Shown: positions 33,624-47,281 of the stretch, one piece after another | How positions within the stretch are numbered: position 1 is the first letter of the stretch | Layout: each line of letters starts with the position of its first letter | Origin: Marchantia polymorpha subsp. ruderalis | Lineage: Eukaryota; Streptophyta; Marchantiopsida; Marchantiales; Marchantiaceae | Direction of reading: 5' to 3' | Length of the DNA stretch: 64,000 nucleotides | NCBI GenBank assembly: GCA_037833965.1 | Contig: AP031358.1 | Span: 8,626,001-8,690,000 of the forward strand | The notes under the pieces: model-generated | Databases searched by the model: none | What the model was told of the DNA's origin: nothing | Seen by the model: the letters and a program-made list of their open reading frames with translations, nothing else | Program-made: the position numbers and the translations under genes

Positions 33624-36600
33624 CTACAAAACTTTTATTGACCAGTCATCTGAGATTCGCACATTAGGCATTCTCACGACTAGAGAATTGGCCTGATGGT
33701 AGCCAATTCGCAACAGAGGGGCACCAACTTCAGCAGGCACTTGTGCTCCAGAAGACTCTATCAGGACACGGTGAGCAGACAGATCCTTGGGTCTCAATCC
33801 TAGCAAAATGATTCGCTCCACCAAGCATGGAGTTTTGAACTGTTTTGTACCCTTCTCGGTAGGAGCGAGATTCACAGACGTTAAGCGGCCCTTTGAGAAA
33901 GTAAAGAGCCTATGAATAAATGCTCCTTTCTCGAAGTCGTAACTCTTCCCGTCATCTAAGTAGAGCTCACCCTGTGCTTCATAGGAGCTATTAAGCGCTA
34001 CTACCTGTAAACAATCAAGGAGCCCAAAATTTGCATTAGAAATTATGAGTAAAATCAGGTAGGAAACGATTTTCTTAGTATCTTGTTCAAAAAAAAAGGA
34101 GAAAAATTGATCCTGCACCGCAGCCAAGTGTGAATTCCACAGCCTCTTAAAAATCACTGTTGCTCCAGTTCTATCAAGCACCCTGGCTTCTGAGAGTTCA
34201 TGCAGTACACTTTCAACACAGTTTTCCCCAGCTGGATCTTCAGACCATCTAAACTTTTAGTAATGACCTCCAAGCAGAAACTGTCTAGCCCTCCTCCAGG
34301 TCAAACTGTCCGAAACTTCACAGCACAGGTCTTCCGAGTCTAGCAAACAGAGACGTGTACAAACATCCTCCAAGCTAATCCTCCGGTATACCCATGTAAG
34401 TTTCGTAAATACCGAATGAAGATGTAAGCAAGGAATCGCAATCAACATGCAACAACGTCGCAATCCGAAGTTCACAATTTAAGCCTTTGGTATGTTTTTG
34501 TCAACAATGTTAAGTAAAATTATGATGGTTACAGATCTTCCCTTATGCGCTTAACTTGGATATTAAGCAGATTTATCTGTGAGAAGAATACAATACCAGA
34601 GTGTACGGATCGTTTTCCATTTGGAACGAACTGCGCCTAAATCTGTCCTTGCGGGGTATGATACTGCCTGCGCGTTGATAGGCAGGAATGGATTCTGGAA
34701 TAACGGGCACCTTGACGGTGTGACCACCAGAATAAGACGCTCCACTTCTTACATCGAACCACATCTGTGAACCTGGGAAATACACATCCTCTGATGTGGC
34801 CCGCTGTTCAAGAACAAAATGTTCAAATTCAGATCAAATATATTCTTCTGTCAGAAATTTATAATACTATCTACAACACTTGAGGCAGGAAAGATTTCAT
34901 TTAGCTCCTCTTTAGGACACTTATTCTACTGAGCAATGTGTCCGGCCCTAAAACTGAAGCAACAACGCCGGAATTTGCCACAAGTAACACGCGTCTTAAC
35001 GCTCAACATTTCACATGACACGATGATGAAATCAGAAAGTTGGAGATGAAAGAAAGCGCATTCAAAACAATAAGCAGACTATCTCTTCGTTCGATAGAAT
35101 CTGACCTCAGAGTAGACACCGTGTACCAATAAATCTGATCCAAGCAAAAATTGGTCATCCATTGCATATGTTTCAATTTCCTTGGGGTATTCCATCCAAA
35201 TGGGGCGCATAAGTGGTAGTCCATTCAAATTGGCCTCCCTGAACAGCGTGTAGAAATACGGCAGCAGAGCATATCTTGTATGAATAGCCTCACGGATCAG
35301 GGAAGTGTAGGGCTCCCTGCAGTAACACGAGAGTTAAAACAAGAGAAGAAAAAAATTATAAATGCTTTAGTCTGCTTAGACCTATCTTCTTCTTGCATTA
35401 ATGTGAAGCGGAAAAATTAATAAATTCAGGAGGTACTTAATCAAGGGATAAATCGCTAACACCATGCCTAGTCGGTTCAGGTCTACACTTTGTCGAGTCA
35501 AGAATGTTACCCAAAGAGCCAAGGTTCTCTCCTCTTGGTGTCTAGATGAGCATGTCCACGGTAGAATGGGTAATATGCCCCTAATTGATACCACCTCGTT
35601 AAAAGCTCAGGGTCTGGGTTACCGAAAAACCCTCCAACGTCTGCGCCTGAAAATTGAAAGTACAAATGTCGATACCACATTAGTCACCAACAAAGCGCCC
35701 ATGTGAGAAATTCTAGCCTACAATGCTCACAAAGTTGAGAAAACTTACTTGAAGTATCAACACATTCTCAGACAATGTCAACCACTTTACCTTAAACTAC
35801 TACCCTGTACTTATCTTGATACAAGCTGATTGTCAAGCTCCTAATATTACATACAAAAACTTCAGTACCACTAGATGGAAACACTTGCTGATTAAAAACA
35901 TGGGTACCTGACCGCATAACTGATTCCCCAGAAACAACAGCAAAAACTAGTCAAAGAAGATCAGTAATTGAAGGAAAAAACGTGACCAAATTTTGCAACG
36001 AGGGTCCGCTTTAAAACTTCGTATTTATAGCAGAATCCAACCAAACCTTGAAGAGTGTGGTTTGTTTACTACATCAGACCAGCAGGTACGAACCTGTGAA
36101 GGTGATGCCAGTTAGTCCCAGCGTCAACAACATAGGTACAGAGACTTTCAGATGATCCCAATCTGCAGTATTATCACCAGTCCAGATTGCACCAACCCTC
36201 TGAGTACCAGCGAAAAATGACCTCGACAGGACGAAAGGCCGATCATTGTCATCTGCCCTCTTGCGTAAACCTTCTGATGAAGCCATATGGAAGTAGTAAC
36301 CATAGGCATTGTGAACATCTCTATGTTCCACCTCACCGACATGGATATTATCCCTAGGCATTGTTGCCTGTCAAGAAATAGAAGAAGGTAAGAAAAAGCA
36401 GCAAGTATAAAAGACTGAATACTCGACCCGAAAAGAATTTCAGAGACTCCAAGAATCTCTCTCTACGACTTCCAGTCTGCAGAAAATTACATACCTCTGG
36501 ACCATTGAAGACTGAAGGCTCGTTCATGTCATTCCATATGTAAAGGCTAGGAGTGGAGCCCTGGTAGCTACTGTATGCGAATTTGTCAGCCCACCAGGAA

Positions 36601-38006
36601 CGAACTTCAGGGTCAAGCATGTCCAAGTAAGAAGAAGAACCTGGCCAGCACCAGCCATCGTAGTCTCGGCCGTGTTTGTCCTTAATATAAAACCCCTTCG
36701 ACTGCGCTTCCTTGTGGATGTAGTAATTACTATCCCTCTTGATGTGGGGATCCACAATTGTCACCATCTTCCTCCCCTTGGCAGCAATTTTGTCCTGCAT
36801 ATCTTTGGGGTTCGGAAACAACACAGAATCCCAAGTGAAATATTTTTTACCATCTGTGTGCTCGATATCCAACCACAGCACATCGTAGGGAATGTCATGT
36901 TCGTCGAAACCTGCATCCACTTGAGCGACATCTGCTTCATCCTTATAATTCCACCTGCACTGATGGTAAGCCGTGGCAAAAAGCTGGGGCATTGTGCTTG
37001 TGCCTGTCACCGTGGTATACTGGCGTATCAAATCCTTGGGTCCGGGACCGATGAAAAAGAAAACATCGAAAGATCCACTCTCAGTTATCCAGTGAGTGTC
37101 AATTCTTGAGGCCTCCGCGGTCTCCGTCTTCTCCTTCGGCATCACATCGACGAGCATTTCAGCAGCATTCAGCCAGAAAAACCCTGTCGTTCTTTTCTCG
37201 CTGTGAGACAACATGAATGGAACAGCACCGTACAGTCCAAATACAGAATCATGGAGGTACTCGAAAATGTCCGAGTTGAACAACCTGTAAGGCTCGGACA
37301 CGATGTCAGCGCCTTTTGTAGGTTTAAGGGCAAGGCTCGTGGCTCGCTCGGGTATTCCATACACATACTCTGCCCCATAGAAAGACACATCAAATCCAAT
37401 TGATTGAGGGCCATGAGGGCGGGAGTCAGTATGGCTCCGGAAACTCTCATCCCAATCTTCCCCTTCTTTCTTCTCCCTCTGCTGCTCAAAGTGGAACAGC
37501 CCCTTGGCATTCAGCGAAATCAGAGTCTCCTTCCCACTTCTCACGTACAGCTGGAAAGGCCGATGCAGGAGGACGACCTCGTAGCCTGCAAGCACGACCA
37601 TCGAGGCTCCGTCCTTCTCGATCACGCGCTGGATCCATAGCCTCCTGTCTTCCAAGCCCTTGACCACAACTTCGGGAACCTCGAACCTCTTGCGTTTGGC
37701 CTCGGCCTCTTTCACCTTGAGCCTGATAATTCCCTCCTCGTAGGCACTCAGGTGCAGGATCAATGAGCCCCCGACGTGCTCTCCCTCTCCGCCCTCGATC
37801 AACCGAGCTCTAACCTTGCCGTTGGTGACATTCACCTCACTCACGAACCAATTGGAGCTGCCGTCCACGCGATTCCTCGCGTCCTTGCAGAATATGGTCT
37901 GATCACAGCGCTTGAACTCGTCCTTCTTCCAGGCGTCCGCGCCGATCACTGCCGCGGCCAGCAGCACAATCAACGCGACAAGGCAATTCGGCTTTCTTCG
38001 ATCCAT
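33624..38006 (-). CDS. Glucosidase II alpha subunit (GH31), ER N-glycan processing
   Basis: Six exons (38006-36495, 36367-36094, 35646-35511, 35316-35106, 34803-34597, 34004-33624) join with GT-AG introns and matching phases into 906 codons plus stop. The plant enzyme (Arabidopsis RSW3/PSL5) is about 920. It removes the two inner alpha-1,3 glucoses from N-glycans in the ER, feeding the calnexin cycle. A signal peptide covers residues 1-25 ([19 protein letters not shown]). The nucleophile Asp493 is in WNDMNEPS and the acid/base Asp569 in WTGDN, 76 apart as in characterised GIIalpha. Other marks are [19 protein letters not shown] and DPYTLV. There is no HDEL/KDEL end, as expected since the beta subunit holds the complex in the ER. 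An in-frame ATG at 38024 could add six residues. The gene looks intact. Confidence 0.96.
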
Positions 38007-38230
38007 CTCCCTTGTCTCCATCATCCGGCAGATCGATACTCCGGCCCGTCCAGCGACCGAATGTCTAGAGTCCAGAATCTCGCGTCGCCCTTTTTCCTGA
38101 CTCCTCCTTCCGCTGCACTTCGATCTGTCACAGATTCTCATTCCAGTCGCTCCGGCGGGTCCCCCTGTTTTTCGCCCGTGTCCTTCGCCGGCGCGGGTAA
38201 TTACAGTACTTCTCTTATTAAACATTACAA
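38007..38230 (-). promoter_or_regulatory. 5' leader/promoter side of glucosidase II alpha
   Basis: GC-rich and CpG-bearing, unlike the AT-rich DNA beyond 38230. It remains open in the gene's frame up to 38225, but the extension lacks signal-peptide character and includes no conserved sequence, so it is taken as leader. No clear TATA box was seen. Confidence 0.4.
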
Positions 38231-39640
38231 GTTCGAAGTTTTACGCACCTCTAGAAACTCGTTTCCGCATGACACTAATAGATTCCGGAAGGCACTCTCA
38301 TACTATGAGCTAATGATATCACTTTCATTAGAGCTGTAGATGTGAACAGAATCATGTTAGATATTTGGTATCATCTATTCTACAAAATCTTCGTTTTCCA
38401 ACAAATAGTGCCTGCACGTTGGTATGTGACATCTTTCCTCGTACCAAGAAAGGAGAGCTTCTCCCATGTTTACATACAAGTTTGTCCAGTATGTTGAAAT
38501 GGTTATATCACATAGATCTCATTGTGATAATATGGTGATCTAGCGCCTAAAATTTATTCTGTCTCTCGATGGTAGTCCCATATTTTTTTATCTACTCCGT
38601 ACTTCATTTCTCTTTACTGTACAAACCAGCTGTTAAGGTTTGTGGTTGATTTGGAACAACATTTTTTATTTATTTGGATTTTTGTCTTAATCTTTCTAAA
38701 TGATGCTCAAGTTGAAGATATACGTATTACATGGATAAACTTCCAATAGTTTTATTATTCGTTAGATTCTATATTACCTTTCTTAAATTGCATAGAGATC
38801 TCTTATATATCTTCATTTTCTTTCATTGTTTCAGTTGAAAAGTTATGCATATGAATGGAAAGTTGTGCTAAGATTTACAAGTTAGAATTTTCATAGCTAG
38901 CATCTATTGAGATTTGGCACATGAAAGGAGATACTGGTGGAGCAACATCTGCATTATCATAATCTTTATGCTACTTGTGGTTTTATATTCTTTCTTGAGA
39001 GACCCCTATTGGTGTACTTTGCTTACATACACTCTACATGTCCAAGTAGAACAGTGGAATTTGTCAAGATGTTCATGTATATATATTGATTGTTCCATGG
39101 AATTATAGACCCCAACTCGGACACATTGATGAGATTCTGGCATCAAAAATCAAAATTCCAAGAGATCATTTGTGATTAAAGACGTAGAATTCATACTCAA
39201 TTCCAAAATCATAATATCCAACATATTTTTTGATTGTACTAAACTCATCAATGCGTTTAGTAACTAAAAATTATATACAAGCAATATGTTTATTGCAACT
39301 ATTTTTAATGATTGAATTTTTTTACTAATCCCTGCTTAATTTTTTTCATGATTGTTAGGTAAAAATAAAATCTACCCAAAAAATGAAGTAAAATTGTAAG
39401 ATTTGAATACATTTTCAAAAACCTATAGATATTTTAACACTTTAAGAGTAAGTATGAAATCTCTAATATTTTTCAGTTACAAAAAATTACTCTTTTTTAT
39501 TCAGATTAATATCAACATATCTAATGATTATTTATCTAATGTGAAAATATTTTTTATTTTTTTGGTATTATTTTTTAACATATTTCAAGCAACTTGATTT
39601 CAAAATCTATAAAGAAAAGAAATATATATGATCTTTGATA
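38231..39640. other. AT-rich intergenic DNA
   Basis: No gene was found. The motif CTTTGATACCAATTC at about 39632-39646, just left of the old copia LTR, resembles an initiator-Met primer site. Confidence 0.5.
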
Positions 39641-39642
39641 CC

Positions 39643-39837
39643 AATTCACGACAACACTCAATGATTTTACTGATAATGTTTAGCGCGACAAGTTTGCTAT
39701 CTGCGCTAAGTAGTACAGCCAAACTAGCTGACTTTGACTAGAAAACTTAAAGCCAAGTCTGACCAAAATTCTAAAGTCTTTGGTATCCTAGACATGCATT
39801 GATTGTAACAATCGCTACTTCAACATGTGTTGGAGAC
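39643..39837 (-). repeat. Left (3') LTR of the old copia element, approximate
   Basis: The right edge is set by CATCA-ATCTCCTT, which parallels the LTR/purine-tract junction of the younger copia element. The left edge is inferred from where similarity to the right LTR begins. Similarity is patchy after about 39780. Confidence 0.55.
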
Positions 39838-42800
39838 ATCAATCTCCTTAACCTTCATAATTACTCTACCGTAAATCTTAAAAGTAATCCAACATATGTT
39901 GTAAACTAGAAGTAATGAGAACTAAGCCATAGCCAAAACATGATAGAGTAAAAAATACTATGAAGATAAGTAATGCTAGTATACTACATTCATGCAAAAC
40001 GTGCATAATATCACACTGTTTACTAAAATTGTTCCAACAAATAACTTTGGTCAACGCATCAACTAGATTGAATTTATCATCGATTGAATAGCTGAATACA
40101 TTATCAAAAATTTCATGTCTAATATACTGATGTTGATGTGTTCCGTTCCGTTGTCTATCATTTGATCAGCAGCAAGATATAATGCACTATAGCTATCATA
40201 GTGAAGATTGACAATATCTTGTTTTTATTTCATTTCGGTGACAAGTCTTTTCAATCGAATAGCTTCTTTTGTTGCTCTTACTGCCGCTACATATTCAACT
40301 TTCCATTATATACTAAGGTATGCAGCTTTACAAGGTATATTTTTAACTAATGCATCCATCATTAAATGAAAACATTTAACTACTTGTAGATAGCCTATAG
40401 TCTACATCTTATTAATATGTGGCATTAACAAAGATTTGGCATTGTCCAATAAATTATAAATTTTTGTACTTTTCAAGTATCTGAGGTTTCATTCATCGCT
40501 TTTTAAAACATCTTTTATTGATTTGACATGTATTTATGCTCACAATTCTATTGCTAGATCAATATCACGTCTTGTGCACATCATAAAATACATGAGGTTT
40601 CACAAAGCTTTATCATAGAAAATTGATGAATTCTTTTACTTTTTAATGTCATTGGTTGAACATTGAACTTCAAAAATTTTGAAATGTGATGCCAAAAAAA
40701 TCCATACTCGTTTGGGTATGGTCATGCTGAACCTGTTGAATAATTTGTTGAAACAAACAATAAATATATGTGCATTGGCTCAACCATAATTTCTTCTTTT
40801 AAACCATTCTTCTAACCATAAACTCTTTCTTTTGACTTTTCATCACAAAGTCAATTGGTTGTTTCATATATATTTTCTACTCAAAATCTCCATAAAGAAT
40901 TGCTATAACCATGTCCATGTGATACACAAAAAAGATTAAATATTGCAACAGGTGCACATATCAGATTATTGTATTGTAGCATATTTTGCTATATGTGACA
41001 AAATTTTGTTGTAGATCACATCTTTCTCTTGAATAAATAGTGTAGCCATCAATCTAGCTTTGAAGATAGTCTTCTTGACATCAATTGGATTGTACTTTAA
41101 CTTGTACATACTCTTGCAATCAACTAAAGCTTAACTCATTGATAGCTACACTAGCTCATAGTTCTTGTTATACACTAGTGATTGCCTCGCATGCTTCAAA
41201 ACAACATTTCACTCAAGCTCATAGATGGAAGTTTGAGATTTTTTATTAAAAAAATAAAATCTCCTTCTTCTAAGATCAAGACAATGTCATCACTATTCCT
41301 TGTATCAATATCACAATCTTCAAAAATGTATGAATCAGCCTATAATTCATATCTTTCAAAACCTCCATTAATCCGATTTGATAATAATCTTATGAAAGAT
41401 TCCCTATTGTACAAATACCTGAGTCTCATCAACAATAACTTGATACTCTAATTTCTATTATTCAAGATCATGAATCATCTATACCGAGGCTTCTTCTTGT
41501 ACCACATCATTAATCACGTTATGATTCAATTTTCTCTAAACAACATACGTGAGTGATAATTCTTACTTATTAGTTAGAGAGACTGAATATTTTATCTTTT
41601 TTTCAATGGTTTAGACTCATTGAAAGAAACATACCTTTTGATAATAACTTTTCAAGTTAGTCAATTCCGCAACTTATAATCCTTCATACCATTAGAATAT
41701 CCAAAAAAAATAACACTTTTGGATTTAAAACAAACTTGATCAATTTTTACTTAGATATGAAAATATAAGTATCAAACACTAATTAGTTGAACTCTCAAAA
41801 ATAGCATTTTCGTCTGGAGTATAAATTGTGATGAGATGACGAACAATACACTCCACTTTGCTATAATTTCAAAACTCCTTAGAACTATACTCCTTGTCAT
41901 TATCCGTATGTAAATATCTCACCTTGTGTCCAGTGTAAATTTCAAATTGGATTTTACAACTTTTGAAAGTCATATTTTATTCAGACTTGTGTGTGAGAAA
42001 ATAAATTCACACAAACTTTGAGTAATTATCAATAATTAATACCTAGTAAAAATTCCCAAAGAGTGAAACTTTGAAAGACTATATACACTTGTCACTGTAT
42101 ACATACCCGAGTAGGCTCTTTAGACTGTGAATTTCAACATCAAAGGCTTATCTATGATATAATATTTGCAAAATTCTAAGTCAACTTGCAATTACGTGAA
42201 TATGATCAACCTTGGGTCACATTCAATGCCATAAAAAGATAGATGAAATCATAATTAATGTCAATCACAATGAAGCAAGACATGTGATAGTGATGTATAA
42301 GATGCAGATAATGAACTCACAAGATATGTAGATTTTTCCTTATCTACAGTCTTTTCTTCAAGGTTTTGAAGATCAATCATAAGATCATCGAATGCATAGA
42401 TGTGATTTTGAATTTTATTTTAAAGTTCATTAGTTTAAAAAGTCATACAATCTTTATAATAACTATTTGCAATGAAACCGTTTCTCAAGATCCTCAAACA
42501 ATAGAGTACACTTGTCATACTTATCTATTTGCTTCAGAAACAAAGGTTGCAAATGAAGTATAAAAATACTCACGGCTTGTTGTTAGATGTATCTCCAATC
42601 ATCGTTTTTGTAGATAGAAGGTTTTGTCCTCAACATCTTGCTTAGATTCATGATCTTTGGTTTGTTTTCACTTGTTTCTCTCAAAGCTAATAATCATCAT
42701 ATTCATGGTATTTGATTATGTCGTATATTCCTTCTTCAAATCTAGTGGTCGTCATTTTCTTACAACAAACATTTGAAGTTGTATTGTTTGAGTGAAAAAT

Positions 42801-43640
42801 ATTTTTTTCACTCATTGATAATTTTATGTAAAACACGAGAAAATCTTCAAAGCTACCATTAGCATTACTAAATTTCAAATCTTGAGAACAATTAAATTTT
42901 CCATTTTCCAAAATTTTAATTGGAAAAATATTTTCTCTGAAGAATATTTTGTTGAGGTGAAATATCCTTTCAAAAGAATTATTTTGATGTCGTATTTTAT
43001 AGCTCATCATGTTAGTAAGAAGTTTCAACTCGCATGTATTCCAAGCACACTCTCACACAAGCTCTACTTTCATCACTTGATTACAAACATTTATTTATAC
43101 ACCAAAAGAGATAGTATGAATCAAATCTATATTGATGAAACAAATTCTCACATCCTAAACTCTCTAAACTTGCTTGTGAGTATCTTGTCTAATTTTATGT
43201 TTATAATATTTTAAAATTTATCATATTAACACATGATAATTACTCACTTTCTTTTACTAGGATAAACCATGGTAGGTTTGACTACTTTTCATTACTTGAC
43301 AACGTGTCATTGGTCTCTCTAAATTTTCTAGAAGCTTCATTGTTACTAAGGTAAGATGATGACATGTCATTTAAAATCTTCAAAATTCTAAAATCTACAC
43401 TTGCCACAACGTCAGCTTTACACTTAGTCTAAAATTGAAATGAAATTTCAATTAACTAACAAAATTTCCATTACTTAGTCAAAGCAATCAAATCTAACAT
43501 GTAATTAAAATATTCTCTTCTTGGAACTTAAACTTTGATATAAAAAAAACAATATTGCTCACTAAATTATTCTAGAAATATACTTATATATCAAGTATAA
43601 ACATCATATCTAAATTTATTAATAATAAAAATAAATGTAG

Positions 43641-44214
43641 TCATATCTTGATTTGCTTGATGGGACACCTCAAGTTTAGTTTTACCCGATGGGACCCCAA
43701 CGACTGTGTGCCGTCGGCCATAGTTCTTGTAACTATGATTGATAGTTACAATGCGTGGATTACAATCAAAGATGAATCCATGATTATAACTTCTGGTGGA
43801 TTATCACGAGGAAAAAGATCGATTTTGCCCAAAGTGCAATTTGTTGTGCTTCAATTCTCCCGATCGCACTGATTTGCAGATTTCTCTGCTGCCTCCCGCT
43901 TGCATTCTCCTTCCGTAACCCTGCGTATGCGACGAGGAGCTCGGACCGGAAAGTGTTACGAACTCAAGTCTCGCGGTCATCCATTATTGGTGAACAAATA
44001 AACTCCGGATGAGCATTTCTTTGCTCGTCACCTAGGGGAGTGAGTGTTATGGAGGGCGAAGTCCACTCTGTCCGCGGATGTGGTTGACTCGTTGCACTCT
44101 CTCTAAAACTCAAGTCGTTATTAGAACATGGGTGACGGTGCATCGTTCATGGGGTCCCATCGGATAAAACAAAATCTGAAGGGTCCCATCAAGCAAATCT
44201 CTCAAGATAATCAT
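43641..44214. mobile_element. Non-autonomous TIR DNA transposon, about 574 bp
   Basis: Terminal inverted repeats of about 60-70 bases (43641-43703 and 44143-44214) share GATTTGCTTGATGGGAC and CGATGGGACCCCA in inverse orientation. The interior is GC-normal, in contrast with the AT-rich fossil around it, and carries no transposase. The words TAAATGTA and CAAATGCA on the two flanks may be the remains of a target duplication. Long TIRs without coding suggest a Mutator-like or similar MITE, but the superfamily is not settled. Confidence 0.75.
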
Positions 44215-44811
44215 GACAAATGCATTAGCTAATTTCTATACTACTTTATAAATATAACAATCAGTCTTACATTTCAAAAAAAAAATAAAAAATTCAAGTA
44301 ACTTTCCGAAAGTATTGATGATTTTTTGCTCTAAAATACAAATATGAAGACGGACGAGAGAACATGACTTTGCAATGATCACGATTACAAAGTAAAATTA
44401 TCTTGCCCATGAAGATGATTGTGAGTAGTTTACTTTTGTGCTTCCTACATTTGTAAAATTTCTTCAAACATCTCGATGAATTTGTTGTCTAGCGATTTGT
44501 ATCTTCTCAATTTCACTTCAAATTTGTCAATGCACTTCAATTTTTTGCTTGCTCGCCTTTTTGAACAATAAAATCTTCTATTACTTGCATGCGAGATTGC
44601 AACTGTTTGTGATTGTGGTTCAAATCGAGCTTGTCAAATTAAACAATGTGACAAAAAATACAAGCAATCGAATGTAAGTTTGATGTTGGAAATGTTGTTT
44701 GACAACTAACTTCCAAGTTCAAACAATAGACAAAAGACGTGCAAGCACACTTTAACAATATTCTCTCAAAAAATTCACAGCGAACAATATTTGCTTAGAT
44801 ATAGATTCATC

Positions 44812-44950
44812 AAAACACTCAATGATTTTATTGAGATAGTTCAGTGCGACAAGTTTGCTTGTTGCGTTGAGCGGTAAAATTGAACCAGCCAATAGTTTAG
44901 ACTAGGCAAAATTCTAAAGCTGAGTAGAGCCAAAATCCTCAAGCTTCATA
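44812..44950 (-). repeat. Right (5') LTR of the old copia element, approximate
   Basis: Similar to 39652-39780 with many differences and small indels. A possible decayed primer site (GCTTAGATA, compare GCTCTGATA) is at about 44793-44804. Confidence 0.5.
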
Positions 44951-47280
44951 CATAAGTTAGTTCTAATTATCTTGATGAGTTCTATCAAATCACATAATAA
45001 TTATGAATACAAGATTTGGTTTTATTAATACATGATTGCAATTATTCAAATTTTTTTGTGATGATTTGAATATCATATAATCATCTTACATAAATATAAC
45101 AGACATTTTTGTTTAATGTATGTTCAAATTTTCTTTTACTTGAAGAATTTTTAAAATTTTACTAACGTTTATTTTCAATTTTTTAAAATTTTGTGATATT
45201 CAATTAATGAATAAAAATATTAATGTTATCAAAAAGTGCTTTCACTAAACTGATAAATATTCAAAAAATCGCAATTCATACTTCTTTTTTTTTTTAATTC
45301 TTGTTATTCTAAAAAATTATAATTCTTTTCTTGGTATGGTTCTGTGAATTCTTTCAAATCTTACAAATTTTTTTTTGAAATTTTCACTTTTTTTCTACAT
45401 ATTTAATCATTACATACTCTTACAATCGCATAACTTTTCATTCTTTATTTCAATTTTTTTTCCCTTTATAAGTTGATTTTTGATAGATATCTAAAGTTTT
45501 CAATATGATTTGCAGTTATTTTTCTTTTGCACTAAAAAATCTTAGAAAATATACATCATGGTAAAAGTTATTGATTAATTTTGTACAAATTAGTGTTTTT
45601 TGGATTGCTCAAATTGCTAGAAATCATTTCATGTAAATAATCTTATTTTAAAATATTTTTTTAGATATTAAAAATTATACTTACGTTTTAGGAATTGATA
45701 ACCTAAAAAAATTTGAAGTGGATTCAAATTAATTTTTGTATAATAAATTCCAAAAATGTATGAAATTGAAAGATTTTACAAAAATGAATATGAGCAATTT
45801 GAAAATACAAATTCTTACAAAATAATCATAACATCAATTTTCATATAAATATATTAATACGTGCAATATTTTTATAATCATTTACAAATTTTAGAAAAGG
45901 ATTATAATTATTATTAGACTATGAAAATAATATAAATGGTAAAGGAAAGCATACATGTGATAGTCGATATGCCATTTTTTATCCAAAAAAGTTTTTTTTC
46001 CAATGGTTATGTACCTGTCGTGAAATAGTGGATGTAAAGTTCTTGCATAAGTTTTGTTTAAAAAATGCAAAGTTGATTGATCAATGAGTTTTTCCTAAAA
46101 CACTATTATTACTAGTAATTCAAATTGACCTTTGAATCTGGAAAACTGGATGTTCATGATGTTTAGAATATCCAATTGCTTCTGTCATGTGAATATTTTA
46201 TTCAATTAGAACCATCTGTTTATTTTTGGTTCAAGCAAGTTGAATAGTTTCATATTGCTTTCAAATAAAAGCTAGATTAAATTCCAAGATATTGCTTACA
46301 TTTAAAGATTGAAAAAGCCTTTTTTGTTAAAATCTCAACAAATAAAGGTATCTTTGTATAGCGGATAAGATTTAGGCATATTAAAGGTCAAAGCTATTCA
46401 CAAATATAGAGAGACAATAGAATCTTGAAATTTTCATACACTTCAGTAAACTTTTCCAGTCAGTTGTGACACAGGGAAATTGCTGAACATGCAAATTCGG
46501 TTGAAATTATGCAATATTTAATAATTATTCTACTGGAATAATTTTACTTGGATACTTTTTGGCCATCCATCGCTTGTAGTGCTGTTGTACTTCAAGATTG
46601 TTAATTACAGAATTGGCCGACCCAAATTTAATTAGAAGAAATATATATGTCCCCCTAAGGTTTCTGATATAAATTATGGCAGTCAAGTATAAAGATAGTT
46701 TCAATGATGACATTTTGGTTATGTGATCTTGTGGTAAACTCAGCGTGCATATTCCCAACGAAACACATAAGTACTTTATCAACTGAATTCAATGGATGAA
46801 CTTTGGATCAAATGCGTTTTCTCGTAATGCCGAGTCCAAATCCAAATGCTATTAGATCACCCCGATTCAACGTATATAAAAACAAATTACTCTGTTTTGG
46901 GCATAATATATTACTAAATAAATATAGACACACATTTATATTTGTTTTGATGTTACTTATCCTAGTCACCAGGGTTTTTTTTGGGAAATCCTAAGTCGCA
47001 CACCTTTTGAACAATTTGGTGAAATTGTCAACATCCTATGCTTGAGTACAAGCCTTCACTCAGCCCATACATTATTTTCGGTGCTTTCAGTTATACGGAC
47101 ATTGTGGGTTGGGCTGTGTTATGTGTGCAAGTTTCATTGTCTCCCGTTACCAGCTTTTGACCATCAGCTGTAAATTCTTAGTACAAAAGAATCTGTACCA
47201 TCATAGTACTCGCACTGAATTTACCAGGAGACAGCCCCAAAAAGTTGTACAACGGATCAAGGTTATAAGTGATTGTAGGT
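44951..47280. other. AT-rich intergenic DNA
   Basis: No gene, RNA or element was recognised. T- and A-runs dominate to about 46000, after which composition is slightly more balanced. Confidence 0.55.
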
Positions 47281-47281
47281 A

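Larger units (their letters stand above)
39643..44950 (-). mobile_element. Old Ty1/copia element (fossil, heavily decayed)
   Basis: Direct repeats at about 39643-39837 and about 44812-44950 mark decayed LTRs, sharing words such as AACACTCAATGATTTTA, GCGACAAGTTTGCT and CAAAATTCTAAAG. Between them, 39990-42250 follows the minus-strand RNase H, RT and integrase regions of the copia element at 8-19 kb in the same order (for example AACTTTGGTCAACGCATC). No open frame survives beyond short pieces; breaks are too many to count. It is much older than the 8-19 kb copy but of a related family. A non-copia TIR element is inserted at 43641-44214. Confidence 0.8.

Noticed and set aside
34005-34596. Open frames inside the fifth intron of glucosidase II alpha
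   Set aside because: They overlap the intron and exon edges in other frames and have no motifs.
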